Shown here piece by piece: positions 41,165 to 50,076 of a DNA stretch of 64,000 bases. The notes below the pieces were generated by a model, which had not been told where the DNA came from, did no database searches, and was given only the letters and a program-made list of their open reading frames with translations. A program made the position numbers and the translations under genes. Each line of letters opens with the position of its first letter. Position 1 is the stretch's first letter. The stretch is from Empedobacter sp036647415 (GTDB taxonomy: Bacteria; Bacteroidota; Bacteroidia; Flavobacteriales; Weeksellaceae): assembly GCF_036647415.1 (NCBI RefSeq), contig NZ_JAVXKG010000001.1, forward strand, positions 62,001 to 126,000, written 5' to 3'.

Positions 41165-42607
41165 TTAGATCATCGAAATACGTAATGTATTTGTAATACC
41201 TTTTTCAAAAGCTGGCATTGCATTCAAGTTGATGATATAATCACCATAATCTACATAACCTGCATTTTTTGCTAAAATATTAACCTCTGTCACAGTTTGA
41301 TCTGTTGATGTATCACGAGGATCGTAATTCACGGCTTTTACTCCCCATAATAAATTCACCATACGGTTGATTCGTTTACTTGGATTGAAAACCAAAATAA
41401 ATGAATTTGGACGATGTGATGAAATTTGGAAAGCTGTATAACCAGAATATGTTAATGTAGCAATTGCTTTTGCACCTGTATCTTCAGCCATTTTAGCTGC
41501 ATTATAACATACCATATCTGTAACAAAACGTTCGTTTTTTACTTTTGGTTTATGCTCTGGTACATGTACGTGCTCATCATCTTCTACAGTTTGAAGAATT
41601 TTAGTCATTTTTTCAATAACCTGAATTGGATACATACCTACAGAAGTTTCTCCTGATAACATTACGGCATCAGCTCCATCAAAAACAGCATTTGCAACAT
41701 CAGAAACCTCAGCACGAGTTGGCGTAAGACTAGAAATCATAGTTTCCATCATTTGCGTTGCAACAATAACTGGTTTACGTGCTAATTTAGCTTTGTCAAT
41801 TAATTGTTTTTGCGCTTTTGGTACAATTTCAAAAGGAACTTCTACTCCTAAATCTCCACGAGCAACCATTAATCCATCAGAAAACTCTAAAATATCATCA
41901 ATATTTTCTAATGCTTCTGGTTTTTCAATTTTAGAAATAATTGGAATTTTTAATGTTCCATGTTCTTTAATAAAATCTGATAAATCTCTAACATCTTGTC
42001 CAGAACGAACAAAAGATAAAGCAAACCAATCTACTCTATTTTCGATTGCAAAAATTGCATCTTCTTTGTCTTTTTCTGTTAATGCTGGTAATGATATATT
42101 TGTATTTGGTAAGTTTACTCCTTTTTTAGAACGTAATGGACCTCCTTGTATTGTTTCTGCTTTTACAGTATCAGTACCATTTGTTTCGATAACTTTGAAA
42201 ATTAATTTTCCATCATCAATCAAAATATTTTCACCAACTTGCACGTCTTGTGCAAATCTTTTGTACGTCATAAATACTTTTTCTTTTGTACCGACAACGT
42301 CTTCATTTGTAAAAGTTAAAATATCGCCTTGGTTGATCACAAAATCTTCGTGTTCCATTTTACCAATACGTAATTTTGGTCCTTGTAAATCTGCTAAAAT
42401 AGCAGTATTATAACCGTGATCATTATTTAACTGATGAATTGTATCTATCTTACGTTTCACATCCGGATAATCGGCGTGCGAAAAATTGATACGGAACACA
42501 TCGGTTCCTTTTTGCATCATTTCTAATAAAATCTCAGGACTATCAGTTGCAGGACCTAATGTCGCTACAATCTTTGTCTTTTTAAGATATTGTTTATCGT
42601 AAATCAT
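41165..42607 (-). CDS. pyk: Pyruvate kinase
   Basis: A 480-residue glycolytic enzyme that makes pyruvate and ATP from phosphoenolpyruvate and ADP. It has KIVATLGPATDS at the N-terminus, the RINFSHAD active-site strand, the ISKIEKPEALENID catalytic Lys region, MVARGDLGVE and the MLSGETSVG phosphate loop. A C-terminal regulatory domain is present. I start it at 42607 (MIYDKQYLKKTKIV); the longer frame adds nine residues not seen in homologues. It is the last gene of an acpP-fabF-rnc-IPExxxVDY-pyk run. The 206-residue ORF on the opposite strand is a shadow. Confidence 0.97.
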   Translation of the reverse strand: MIYDKQYLKKTKIVATLGPATDSPEILLEMMQKGTDVFRINFSHADYPDVKRKIDTIHQLNNDHGYNTAILADLQGPKLRIGKMEHEDFVINQGDILTFTNEDVVGTKEKVFMTYKRFAQDVQVGENILIDDGKLIFKVIETNGTDTVKAETIQGGPLRSKKGVNLPNTNISLPALTEKDKEDAIFAIENRVDWFALSFVRSGQDVRDLSDFIKEHGTLKIPIISKIEKPEALENIDDILEFSDGLMVARGDLGVEVPFEIVPKAQKQLIDKAKLARKPVIVATQMMETMISSLTPTRAEVSDVANAVFDGADAVMLSGETSVGMYPIQVIEKMTKILQTVEDDEHVHVPEHKPKVKNERFVTDMVCYNAAKMAEDTGAKAIATLTYSGYTAFQISSHRPNSFILVFNPSKRINRMVNLLWGVKAVNYDPRDTSTDQTVTEVNILAKNAGYVDYGDYIINLNAMPAFEKGITNTLRISMI

Positions 42608-42641
42608 AATTTTTTCCCTTTTTTTTATGCACAATATTTTG

Positions 42642-43100
42642 TTAGAATACCAATCTATCAGCAGTACTGATTAAATCAACATCTATTTTTTTAATCATTT
42701 TTATAAATTCATTTTCAACAAATGGAAGTTGAAGATTGTGAATATCATCTTCCCAACCGGCTACTTTTACAATATAATTGCAGTCTTTATAATTAGGCAC
42801 AAGTAGTATACTTTCCTTGAAAAGATTTGATAAATCTACTTCATTTTTTTCAGAATCGGATTGATTTGGAGTATTTTTAATGATATGATAATCTAATTTA
42901 TTTGATTCATCTATCCATTCGTAAGTTTCGAAAAAATAGGTATAATCATCTAACCAGATATCCAAATCCTTGATTCGTGTAAAATGAGTAGCATTGGTAG
43001 AATTGAGGTGGAAAATAAATTGTGTAGAAGTATCAAAGCTAGAATTTACGCCTATTAGATGAAAATCTATCCAATCTTCGAATAATAGTAATTCTGCCAT
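42642..43100 (-). CDS. IPExxxVDY-like family protein
   Basis: A 152-residue protein found between rnc and pyk, the conserved place of the IPExxxVDY family in Flavobacteriia. The namesake motif appears in degenerate form as VPNYKDCNY (residues 101-109) with the expected following strand YIVKV. The N-terminal part (EDWIDFHLIGVNSSFD) also fits. The C-terminal 40 residues extend past the motif, where the family usually ends, so this member is longer than usual. Function of the family is unknown. Spacing to rnc is 4 bp. Confidence 0.72.
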   Translation of the reverse strand: MAELLLFEDWIDFHLIGVNSSFDTSTQFIFHLNSTNATHFTRIKDLDIWLDDYTYFFETYEWIDESNKLDYHIIKNTPNQSDSEKNEVDLSNLFKESILLVPNYKDCNYIVKVAGWEDDIHNLQLPFVENEFIKMIKKIDVDLISTADRLVF

Positions 43101-43104
43101 GTAA

Positions 43105-43857
43105 TTATACTTTTTCTATTTTCTTTTGTAAGGAATAATAAGCGCGTTTAGCTGCACTTTCTTCTGCTTTCTTTTTAGAAGTTCCTCTTCCTTTGGAAAT
43201 TACTTTGTCGTTAAGACGAATTACGGATACAAAAACTTGTAAATCTTCAGCATTTTGCTCTTCAAAAGTATTGAATCTTATCGTATTTCTCGATTTTTGA
43301 CTCCATTCTAATATCAACGATTTGTGACTTGTAATGGTGTGCTCCAAACGATCTAAATCCGCGTAAGGGTCAATAATTTTGTCTTGGATAAATTTTTCTA
43401 CTGCCTTAATTCCTCCATCCACATAAATTGCTCCAACCAAAGCCTCTAGCATATCTCCATTTACATCTTCACCTAAATTAGCGTGGTTGTTTAATGGTTC
43501 TAGATAATCTAAAAGACCTAGTTGTTTTGATACAGCATTCAGCTGCTTGCGTGAGACGATTTTTGATCGCATTTTGGTTAAATACCCTTCTTGCTGATCT
43601 GGTGCTTTATAATACAAATGCGTTGCAGCAGAAGCACCAAGTAATGCATCTCCTAAAAACTCTAATCTTTCAAAATTGATACTATTTCCGTTTTCATCTT
43701 TTTTTTGTGCCGATCGATGGGTAAATGCTTCTTTAAACACCTCAATATTCTGAGGAGTATAACCTAGAATCGACTTTAAAAATTTCAAAAACGGATCAGA
43801 CGATTTTGAATCATCGTTTTGATTTTTAAAAGAAAATAATTTTTTTAAGAAAGACAT
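43105..43857 (-). CDS. rnc: Ribonuclease III
   Basis: A 250-residue double-strand-specific endoribonuclease involved in rRNA and mRNA processing. The RNase III signature ERLEFLGDALL is present with the second acidic pair in NGDMLEALVGAIY. The C-terminal double-stranded-RNA-binding domain ends in GRGTSKKKAEESAAKRAY. An N-terminal extension of about 25 residues precedes the catalytic domain, as in related flavobacteria. The start overlaps the fabF stop by one base, so translation is coupled. Confidence 0.96.
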   Translation of the reverse strand: MSFLKKLFSFKNQNDDSKSSDPFLKFLKSILGYTPQNIEVFKEAFTHRSAQKKDENGNSINFERLEFLGDALLGASAATHLYYKAPDQQEGYLTKMRSKIVSRKQLNAVSKQLGLLDYLEPLNNHANLGEDVNGDMLEALVGAIYVDGGIKAVEKFIQDKIIDPYADLDRLEHTITSHKSLILEWSQKSRNTIRFNTFEEQNAEDLQVFVSVIRLNDKVISKGRGTSKKKAEESAAKRAYYSLQKKIEKV

Positions 43858-45110
43858 TACTTATACTTCTTAAATATCACACAAGCATTGTGACCACCAA
43901 AACCAAATGTGTTACTTAATGCATATTCTACATTTTTCTCTTTTGGTTTATTAAATGTATAATCAATTTTCGGGTCAAGATTTTCATCATCCGTAAAATG
44001 ATTAATTGTTGGCGGAACAATACTGTTATTCATCGCTCCAATAGTCGAAATTGCTTCAATAATACCTGCAGATCCTAATAAGTGACCTGTCATAGATTTT
44101 GTTGAATTAATTTGAATATTGTATGCGTGTTCTCCAAATAATTTTTGAATTGCTTTTGATTCTGCAATATCACCTAAACCTGTAGATGTACCGTGCATAT
44201 TGATATGATCAATATCCTCAGCTTTGATATTTGCATCTTCTAAAGCATTTCTCATCACATTGAATGCGCCTAACCCTTCTGGATGTGGTGCTGTAATATG
44301 ATGTGCGTCAGCTGACATTCCTGTACCTACAAGCTCTGCGTAGATTGTTGCTCCACGTGCTATTGCGTGCTCATACTCTTCAAGAATCATACATCCTCCA
44401 CCTTCTCCCATCACAAAACCATCGCGGTCTTTGTCAAATGGTCGAGAAGCTGTTTTTGGATCATCATTTCTTGTAGAAAGTGCATGCATCGCATTGAAAC
44501 CTCCAATACTAGAAGCTGTAATTGCGGCTTCTGAACCACCAGCAACAATTGCGTCTGCTTTACCAAGTCTTAACAACATAAATGCATCAATTAACGCATT
44601 TGTTGATGAAGCACATGCCGAAACAGTTGTATAATTAGGTCCCATAAGACCAAATTCCATCGAAATATGACCAGGTGTGATATCTGCTATCATCTTAGGG
44701 ATAAAAAATGGATTGAAACGTGGTATTCCATTTCCTGTAGCAAAATTAGAAACTTCTTCTTCAAAAGTTTTAATTCCACCAATACCAGACCCCCATATAA
44801 CGCCAATACGCTCTTTGTTTGTATTTACATCTTCTAAGATTCCACTGTGTTTAATTGCTTCTCTTGCAGCAATTATTCCCAATTGGGCACAACGGTCAAT
44901 TTTTCTTGCTTCTTTACGATCAAAATAATCTTCGATATTGAAGTTTTTAATCTCACAAGCAAATTGTGTCTTAAAAAGAGTTGCGTCAAAAAGCGTAATA
45001 GGCGCAGCGCCACTTACACCATTCATTAATCCTTCCCAAAACTCTTGGTAAGTATTTCCGATTGGTGTTAGCGCGCCTAAACCTGTTACTACTACTCTTT
45101 TTAATTCCAT
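43857..45110 (-). CDS. fabF: Beta-ketoacyl-ACP synthase II
   Basis: A 417-residue condensing enzyme of fatty-acid elongation. The catalytic Cys lies in TVSACASSTNA, with His residues in NMHGTSTGLGD and TKSMTGHLLGSAG, the standard Cys-His-His triad; the N-terminus RVVVTGLGALTPIG and the terminal NTFGFGGHNACVIF are characteristic. It follows acpP by 18 bp and precedes rnc, an arrangement widely conserved in Bacteroidota. Confidence 0.97.
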   Translation of the reverse strand: MELKRVVVTGLGALTPIGNTYQEFWEGLMNGVSGAAPITLFDATLFKTQFACEIKNFNIEDYFDRKEARKIDRCAQLGIIAAREAIKHSGILEDVNTNKERIGVIWGSGIGGIKTFEEEVSNFATGNGIPRFNPFFIPKMIADITPGHISMEFGLMGPNYTTVSACASSTNALIDAFMLLRLGKADAIVAGGSEAAITASSIGGFNAMHALSTRNDDPKTASRPFDKDRDGFVMGEGGGCMILEEYEHAIARGATIYAELVGTGMSADAHHITAPHPEGLGAFNVMRNALEDANIKAEDIDHINMHGTSTGLGDIAESKAIQKLFGEHAYNIQINSTKSMTGHLLGSAGIIEAISTIGAMNNSIVPPTINHFTDDENLDPKIDYTFNKPKEKNVEYALSNTFGFGGHNACVIFKKYK

Positions 45111-45128
45111 ATTAATTATAAGGAACTA

Positions 45129-45365
45129 TTACTTGTTTAAGTCTTCGATGTATGTTACAGCTTGACCTACTGTAGAAATTTTCTCAGCTTGATCGTCTGG
45201 AATTTGAATATCAAATTCTTTTTCGAATTCCATGATTAATTCTACTGTATCTAATGAATCAGCTCCTAAATCGTTAGTGAAGCTTGCTTCTAGAGTTACT
45301 TCACTCTCATCAACTCCTAATTTATCTACGATAATTGCTTTCACTCTTGATGTAATATCAGACAT
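45129..45365 (-). CDS. acpP: Acyl carrier protein
   Basis: A 78-residue acidic four-helix carrier. The phosphopantetheine attachment Ser is in LGADSLDTVELIM (Ser36), and length and charge are typical. It carries acyl intermediates for fatty-acid synthesis and heads the acpP-fabF-rnc-IPExxxVDY-pyk transcript. A well-matched promoter lies 30-60 bp upstream. Confidence 0.98.
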   Translation of the reverse strand: MSDITSRVKAIIVDKLGVDESEVTLEASFTNDLGADSLDTVELIMEFEKEFDIQIPDDQAEKISTVGQAVTYIEDLNK

Positions 45366-45397
45366 AATTTTCTAATTTTAATTGTTGTAAACTAGTG

Positions 45398-45426
45398 CAA
45401 AAATATAAAACTTATATGAAATACAA
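45398..45426 (-). promoter_or_regulatory. Promoter of the acpP-fabF-rnc operon
   Basis: On the minus strand TATTTTTG (45405-45398) fits TAnnTTTG and TTG (45426-45424) lies 18 nt upstream. Predicted leader about 25 nt. Confidence 0.72.
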
Positions 45427-45536
45427 GCTTTTTTTTATATGCTTGCATAGCAATGCTTAAAAATGAGGGTGTTATTTGTTCACGAAAACGTTTAAGTTAA
45501 TGATATAAGTCAAATTTTTAGCAAATCTTTTTATTG

Positions 45537-45544
45537 TAATTTTG
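45537..45544 (+). promoter_or_regulatory. -7 element upstream of pckA
   Basis: TAATTTTG matches TAnnTTTG about 50 nt before the ATG. No TTG at a standard distance; upstream sequence is AT-rich. Confidence 0.5.
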
Positions 45545-45593
45545 CACAAAATTTTTACCTTTAATATTTCATATTTACTATAAAATCACAAAA

Positions 45594-47165
45594 ATGAGTA
45601 TAGAATTGGCATCTTACGGAATAAAAAATTCCAAAATTAACTATCAATTATCTTCGGAAGAGTTAACCCAAAAGATGGTTGAACTTGGACAAGGAGAAAT
45701 TACTTCTTCGGGCGCAGTTAACATGTTAACTGGAGAGTTTACAGGTCGTTCGCCTCAAGATCGTTTCATTGTTATGGACGAAATCACTGAAAATAACGTT
45801 TGGTGGGACGGAAAAACGAATATTCCTTTCGATTCTGACAAATTTGATGCTTTATACGATAAAGTAGTTGAGCATTTAAGTAACCGCGAAATTTATGTTC
45901 GTGATGCTTTTGCTTGTGCAGATGAAGCGTACAAAACAAAAATTAGAGCAATTACGGAAACTCCTGCTGCTAATTTATTTATTTATAATATGTTTATTCG
46001 TCCAACAGAAGAAGAAATTAAAAACTTCGGAGAATCTGAGTGGACAATTATCAATGCACCAACTTTTACTGCTGATGCTGATATTGATGGAACTAGACAA
46101 CATAATTTCTCTATTTTAAATTTTAAACGTAAAATCGTTTTAAACGGAGGAACTGGTTATACAGGAGAAATGAAAAAAGGAATTTTTTCTGCATTAAACT
46201 TTATTATGCCTGTCTTTAAAAATACTTTACCAATGCATTGTTCTGCAAATTCTGGTGAAAACGGAGATACAGCAATGTTTTTCGGATTATCTGGAACAGG
46301 AAAAACAACTTTATCTGCTGATAAAAATAGAAGATTAATTGGTGATGACGAACATGGTTGGACAGCTGATAATACAGTTTTCAATTTTGAAGGTGGTTGT
46401 TACGCAAAAGTTATTAATTTATCTCCAGAAGGTGAGCCAGAAATTTTTGCAGCAATCAAAGATGGAGCTTTATTAGAAAATTGTAAATTGGTACCTGGTA
46501 CAAATGAAGTAGATTTCTCTGATACATCAATCACAGAAAATACACGCGTTTCTTACCCTATTGATTATATTGAAAATATTGCTGTTCCATCTGTAGGAAA
46601 AAATCCTAAAAATATTTTCTTCTTATCTTTTGATGCTTATGGAGTTTTCCCTCCAATCGCAAGATTAAATCCAGATCAGGCTGCTTACTTATTTATCTCA
46701 GGATATACATCAAAAGTTGCTGGAACAGAAGCTGGTATTACAGAACCACAAACAACTTTTTCTACTTGTTTTGGTGCGCCATTTATGCCATTACACCCAA
46801 CTAAATATGCTGAAATGTTGAGCGATAAAGTTGAACAAACTGGTGTAAACGTTTGGTTAATCAACACAGGTTGGAATGGTAAAAAGGAACGTATGTCTTT
46901 AAAAGATACTCGTGCCGTTATTAATGCTGCTTTAAGTGGAGATTTAAGCAAAGGAGAATTCCGAAAAGATCCTTATTTTGGATTTGAAGTTCCAGTTGCA
47001 ATTGCAGATGTTGCTTCAGAACAATTAAATCCTGCTACATCTTTTGACTCTACAGAAGCTTACGAAGCAAATGCGAAAGAATTAGCAGACAAATTTAAAG
47101 CTAACTTCAAAAAATTCGAAGAATTTGCTACTGCTGATTTATTAGCTGGAGGACCAACAATCTAA
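45594..47165 (+). CDS. pckA: Phosphoenolpyruvate carboxykinase (ATP)
   Basis: A 523-residue gluconeogenic enzyme that converts oxaloacetate and ATP to phosphoenolpyruvate. It has TGRSPQDRF near the N-terminus (substrate Arg), the kinase P-loop FGLSGTGKTTLS near 240, the metal site IGDDEHGW and the terminal ATP-binding region NTGWNGKKERM. Length matches ATP-type PEPCK rather than the larger GTP type. It is transcribed alone, divergent from the acpP operon, and ends at a hairpin shared with the trmN6-like gene. Confidence 0.97.
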   Translation: MSIELASYGIKNSKINYQLSSEELTQKMVELGQGEITSSGAVNMLTGEFTGRSPQDRFIVMDEITENNVWWDGKTNIPFDSDKFDALYDKVVEHLSNREIYVRDAFACADEAYKTKIRAITETPAANLFIYNMFIRPTEEEIKNFGESEWTIINAPTFTADADIDGTRQHNFSILNFKRKIVLNGGTGYTGEMKKGIFSALNFIMPVFKNTLPMHCSANSGENGDTAMFFGLSGTGKTTLSADKNRRLIGDDEHGWTADNTVFNFEGGCYAKVINLSPEGEPEIFAAIKDGALLENCKLVPGTNEVDFSDTSITENTRVSYPIDYIENIAVPSVGKNPKNIFFLSFDAYGVFPPIARLNPDQAAYLFISGYTSKVAGTEAGITEPQTTFSTCFGAPFMPLHPTKYAEMLSDKVEQTGVNVWLINTGWNGKKERMSLKDTRAVINAALSGDLSKGEFRKDPYFGFEVPVAIADVASEQLNPATSFDSTEAYEANAKELADKFKANFKKFEEFATADLLAGGPTI

Positions 47166-47186
47166 TTTTATTAGATTTTATAGATA

Positions 47187-47222
47187 CAAAAAACGTCAAA
47201 ACTAAGTTTCGACGTTTTTTTA
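47187..47222. terminator. Bidirectional intrinsic terminator
   Basis: AAAAACGTCAAAAC / GTTTCGACGTTTTT stem (one wobble) with A/T runs between convergent pckA and the methyltransferase gene. Confidence 0.85.
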
Positions 47223-47242
47223 TTTTCAATAATTTATTTTTC

Positions 47243-47947
47243 TTACATTTTTAGATAAAAATCTTTTGTCAAATTGATATAATCTTCTGTGTATTGATGA
47301 CGTTCAACTTCTATTGTAAGTAGATTTTCTTTTATCTCTTTTTCTTCAAAACTAAATTCTAACAAAACTCTTTTGATTGGAGAAGTTTCATTTCCTTTAA
47401 TTTGTGTTGTTTTTGATACTTTTAAAGCGTTTTCAGCTGCTATCGCACAAAACTCTAACATTCGGTCATGTGGAATAATAAAGCTAGCTAAACCGTCTTT
47501 GTTCAATAATAAGGCTGTTTTCTTTAATAAATCAGAAAATGTAAGTGTTTCTTCTTGACGAGCTTGTTTACGAGCATCAAATTCATTTAGATCATTTACG
47601 GTAAAAAAAGGCGGATTACTTACAATCAAATCATATTTTTTATCGGTTTTATACGTTTGTAAAGACGTAAAATAAATGGATAAACGATTCTGAAATGGTG
47701 CATTTTCGAAATTTTCTTTGGCTTGATAATATGCATTTTCGTCAATTTCTATTGCATCAATTTGTGATTGAGGAAATCTTTGCGCCAACATCATCGAAAT
47801 TAATCCTGTTCCTGTTCCTATATCTAAAACATCTTTACCAAGACAATCTGCCCAAGCTCCTAACAAAACTCCGTCTGTTCCGACTTTCATGGCTGTTTTA
47901 TCTTGAAAAATAGAGAACTGTTTAAACTTAAAAGGTTTTCTATTCAT
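47243..47947 (-). CDS. tRNA1(Val) A37 N6-methyltransferase TrmN6-like
   Basis: A 234-residue SAM-dependent methyltransferase of the YfiC/TrmN6 type, which methylates A37 of tRNA-Val in Escherichia coli. It has FKQFSIFQDKTAMKVGTDGVLLGAW at the start (in parts), the SAM loop DIGTGTGLISMM, the acidic IDAIEID strand and the catalytic NPPF motif characteristic of N6-adenine methylases acting on RNA. It overlaps the upstream sensor kinase gene by 8 bp. Family is clear; tRNA target inferred. Confidence 0.9.
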   Translation of the reverse strand: MNRKPFKFKQFSIFQDKTAMKVGTDGVLLGAWADCLGKDVLDIGTGTGLISMMLAQRFPQSQIDAIEIDENAYYQAKENFENAPFQNRLSIYFTSLQTYKTDKKYDLIVSNPPFFTVNDLNEFDARKQARQEETLTFSDLLKKTALLLNKDGLASFIIPHDRMLEFCAIAAENALKVSKTTQIKGNETSPIKRVLLEFSFEEKEIKENLLTIEVERHQYTEDYINLTKDFYLKM

Positions 47948-49388
47948 GATAAGGAATCAAGATATAAAATGTTGTTCCTACTCCAACTTTAGATTCAAAA
48001 CGAATTGTTCCATCATAATCATCAATAATTTTTTTGACCATAGGTAAACCAATTCCCATTCCGCTATTTTTGGTTGTAAATTTTGGTACGAAAATAGAAT
48101 CTTGTGCCTCTACTGGAATTCCAGAACCATTGTCATTTATGGTGATATGTAAAAAACCATCGGTCAAAACAACATCTACTTTTACTTTTGCTTCGTGATC
48201 TTTTGGAATCGACTGAAATGCATTCTTTGTAATGTTTGTGATAACTCTATTTAGATATTGTTTATCAAAATGCATTAAAATTACTTCAGGAGAATAATTA
48301 AATTCTACATAATCCATTGGGAAAACATAAAGTGCATTCTTTACAACATCAATAATATCAATCTTTTCATCGTTACGAGAAGGCATTTTTGCAAAATCAG
48401 AAAAAGCTTCGGCAATTGCAGAAATTGTTTCTATTTGTTGCAACAATATATTTCCTGTTCGCATTGTTTTTTCTGTTAAATGCTCATCACTTGGATCAAA
48501 CTTTCGCATGTAATTCTGAATCATCAACTTCATTGGTGTTAATGGATTCTTTATTTCATGTGCTACTTGTCTGGCAAAATCGCGCCAAGCCTCTTCTCTT
48601 TCTTGCTTTACAATTAATTCTGATTGTTCTTTCAGTTTGAAAAGCATATCGTTATACGAGTCAACTAAAACTTTTATTTCATCGTTTCCATCATAACGAA
48701 TCGGCATGTTGTTTACGATAACTTCGGTTTCGCGAATACGATCTGCAAACGACCAAATTTGGTTAAGTGTTCGCTTTGTTACAAAGTATACAGCCAGTGT
48801 ACCAAACAATAAAATAACGCCAAATGCAAGCCCATAACTACCAATAAGCGTAAACATATCTTCTTGCATAAAATCGTCGTTAGATTGATAAGGAAGACAG
48901 ATTACAGCAACATTTTCGTTATAATAATTTTTGATATAACTGTAGGAAGAATACATGGTGCCTTGATCTCCATTTTCTTTATGTGTAATGACCAATTCAT
49001 TGGATGTTCGTAGTTTATTTAGAATATCCTGTGGTAAAACATTAAAAGTTGATGTCTTGGCTTCAGTTGTTAAAATTTTATTTCCACGCAAATCATACAC
49101 CACAATATTAAGCTTGTTGATGTCTGCAATTTGCATGATTTTATCCTCTAATATTATGTGTATATTATCCTTTGTTGCAATACCTGGATAATTATCCATT
49201 TCATAATCAATTGCACTAAGAACAGATTTTTCTTTGCGACGTAGAATATCTTCGTGATATCGTTTTGTTTGATTATTAAAATGACTCGCCGTAATAACCA
49301 ATATCGAACCTGCTGTAAATAGAAGAATCGTTACCATATAAATGATAATACGAACTGGAAGCGATAAGTTATTTTTTCTTCTAATCAT
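47940..49388 (-). CDS. Sensor histidine kinase (NtrY-like), orphan
   Basis: A 482-residue inner-membrane kinase. Helices at about 14-34 and 184-208 bracket a periplasmic sensor region of about 150 residues. A HAMP-like linker follows, then the dimerisation helix with the phospho-accepting His in ARQVAHEIKNPLTPMK, and the ATPase domain with N (ITKNAFQSIP), G1 (DNGSGIP) and G2 (GMGIGLPMVK) boxes. The AWRDFARQVAHEIKNPL wording is close to NtrY. No response regulator gene is adjacent. Its gene overlaps riboflavin synthase by one base and the methylase by 8 bp. Signal unknown. Confidence 0.9.
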   Translation of the reverse strand: MIRRKNNLSLPVRIIIYMVTILLFTAGSILVITASHFNNQTKRYHEDILRRKEKSVLSAIDYEMDNYPGIATKDNIHIILEDKIMQIADINKLNIVVYDLRGNKILTTEAKTSTFNVLPQDILNKLRTSNELVITHKENGDQGTMYSSYSYIKNYYNENVAVICLPYQSNDDFMQEDMFTLIGSYGLAFGVILLFGTLAVYFVTKRTLNQIWSFADRIRETEVIVNNMPIRYDGNDEIKVLVDSYNDMLFKLKEQSELIVKQEREEAWRDFARQVAHEIKNPLTPMKLMIQNYMRKFDPSDEHLTEKTMRTGNILLQQIETISAIAEAFSDFAKMPSRNDEKIDIIDVVKNALYVFPMDYVEFNYSPEVILMHFDKQYLNRVITNITKNAFQSIPKDHEAKVKVDVVLTDGFLHITINDNGSGIPVEAQDSIFVPKFTTKNSGMGIGLPMVKKIIDDYDGTIRFESKVGVGTTFYILIPYHE

Positions 49389-49975
49389 TATTTTTGAAAT
49401 AATCTTTTGACGTATTTTCCGATTATATCAAATTCAAGGTTCATGGTATCACCAACTTTTACGTGATTAAGATTTGTAAATTCCCATGTATATGGAATTA
49501 TAGCAACAGAAAATTGCCCTACTTTACTATCTACAACTGTTAAACTAATTCCATTTAAACAAATAGATCCTTTTTCTACGGTTACATTTCCTGTCGAAGC
49601 TTCATCATAGGCAACTGTTACCAAAAAACTACCATCTTGATTATCTACTGCAACTATTTTACCAGTTTGATCCACATGTCCTTGAACGATATGACCATCA
49701 ATACGACCATTCATAATCAAACATCGTTCTAAATTGATTAAATCACCTTCTTTTAAAGTGTTAAAGTTTGTTTTCAGTAAAGTTTCGTCTATTGCTGTAA
49801 CCTTGTAAAGGTCATCTTTAAAATCGACTACAGTTAGGCAAACACCGTTGTGTGAAACACTTTGATCTATTTTTAATTCGTTTACAAAATCGGCTTCAAT
49901 CCATAAATTTAAGTTAGATTGATCTTTTTCTAACTTCATAATTTTTCCTACTCCTTCTATTATACCTGTAAACAT
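49388..49975 (-). CDS. ribE: Riboflavin synthase alpha chain
   Basis: A 195-residue enzyme that dismutates two lumazine molecules to riboflavin. The two homologous lumazine-binding repeats are visible: MFTGIIEGVG with NGVCLTVVD in the first, and GRIDGHIVQGHVD with NGISLTVVD in the second. Length is normal. It is the first gene of a three-gene set with the sensor kinase and the methylase, joined by overlaps. No strong promoter box was seen; a glmS terminator lies upstream. Confidence 0.96.
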   Translation of the reverse strand: MFTGIIEGVGKIMKLEKDQSNLNLWIEADFVNELKIDQSVSHNGVCLTVVDFKDDLYKVTAIDETLLKTNFNTLKEGDLINLERCLIMNGRIDGHIVQGHVDQTGKIVAVDNQDGSFLVTVAYDEASTGNVTVEKGSICLNGISLTVVDSKVGQFSVAIIPYTWEFTNLNHVKVGDTMNLEFDIIGKYVKRLFQK

Positions 49976-50023
49976 GATGTTATTTTTTGTGAAATTAATA
50001 ATAAAATTATTTTAATAAAAACG

Positions 50024-50056
50024 AAAAGGGATGATTTTGAAATCATCCCTTAAAAA
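50024..50056 (-). terminator. Intrinsic terminator after glmS
   Basis: AAGGGATGATTT / AAATCATCCCTT, perfect 12-bp arms, followed by a T-rich tract on the minus strand, 21 bp after the glmS stop. Confidence 0.9.
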
Positions 50057-50076
50057 ACTCGTTTATAGAGTAAATA

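Noticed and set aside
41793..42413. 206-residue plus-strand ORF opposite pyk
   Set aside because: It lies wholly within the strongly supported pyruvate kinase gene, has Ser/Ile-rich low-complexity translation and no recognised motif.
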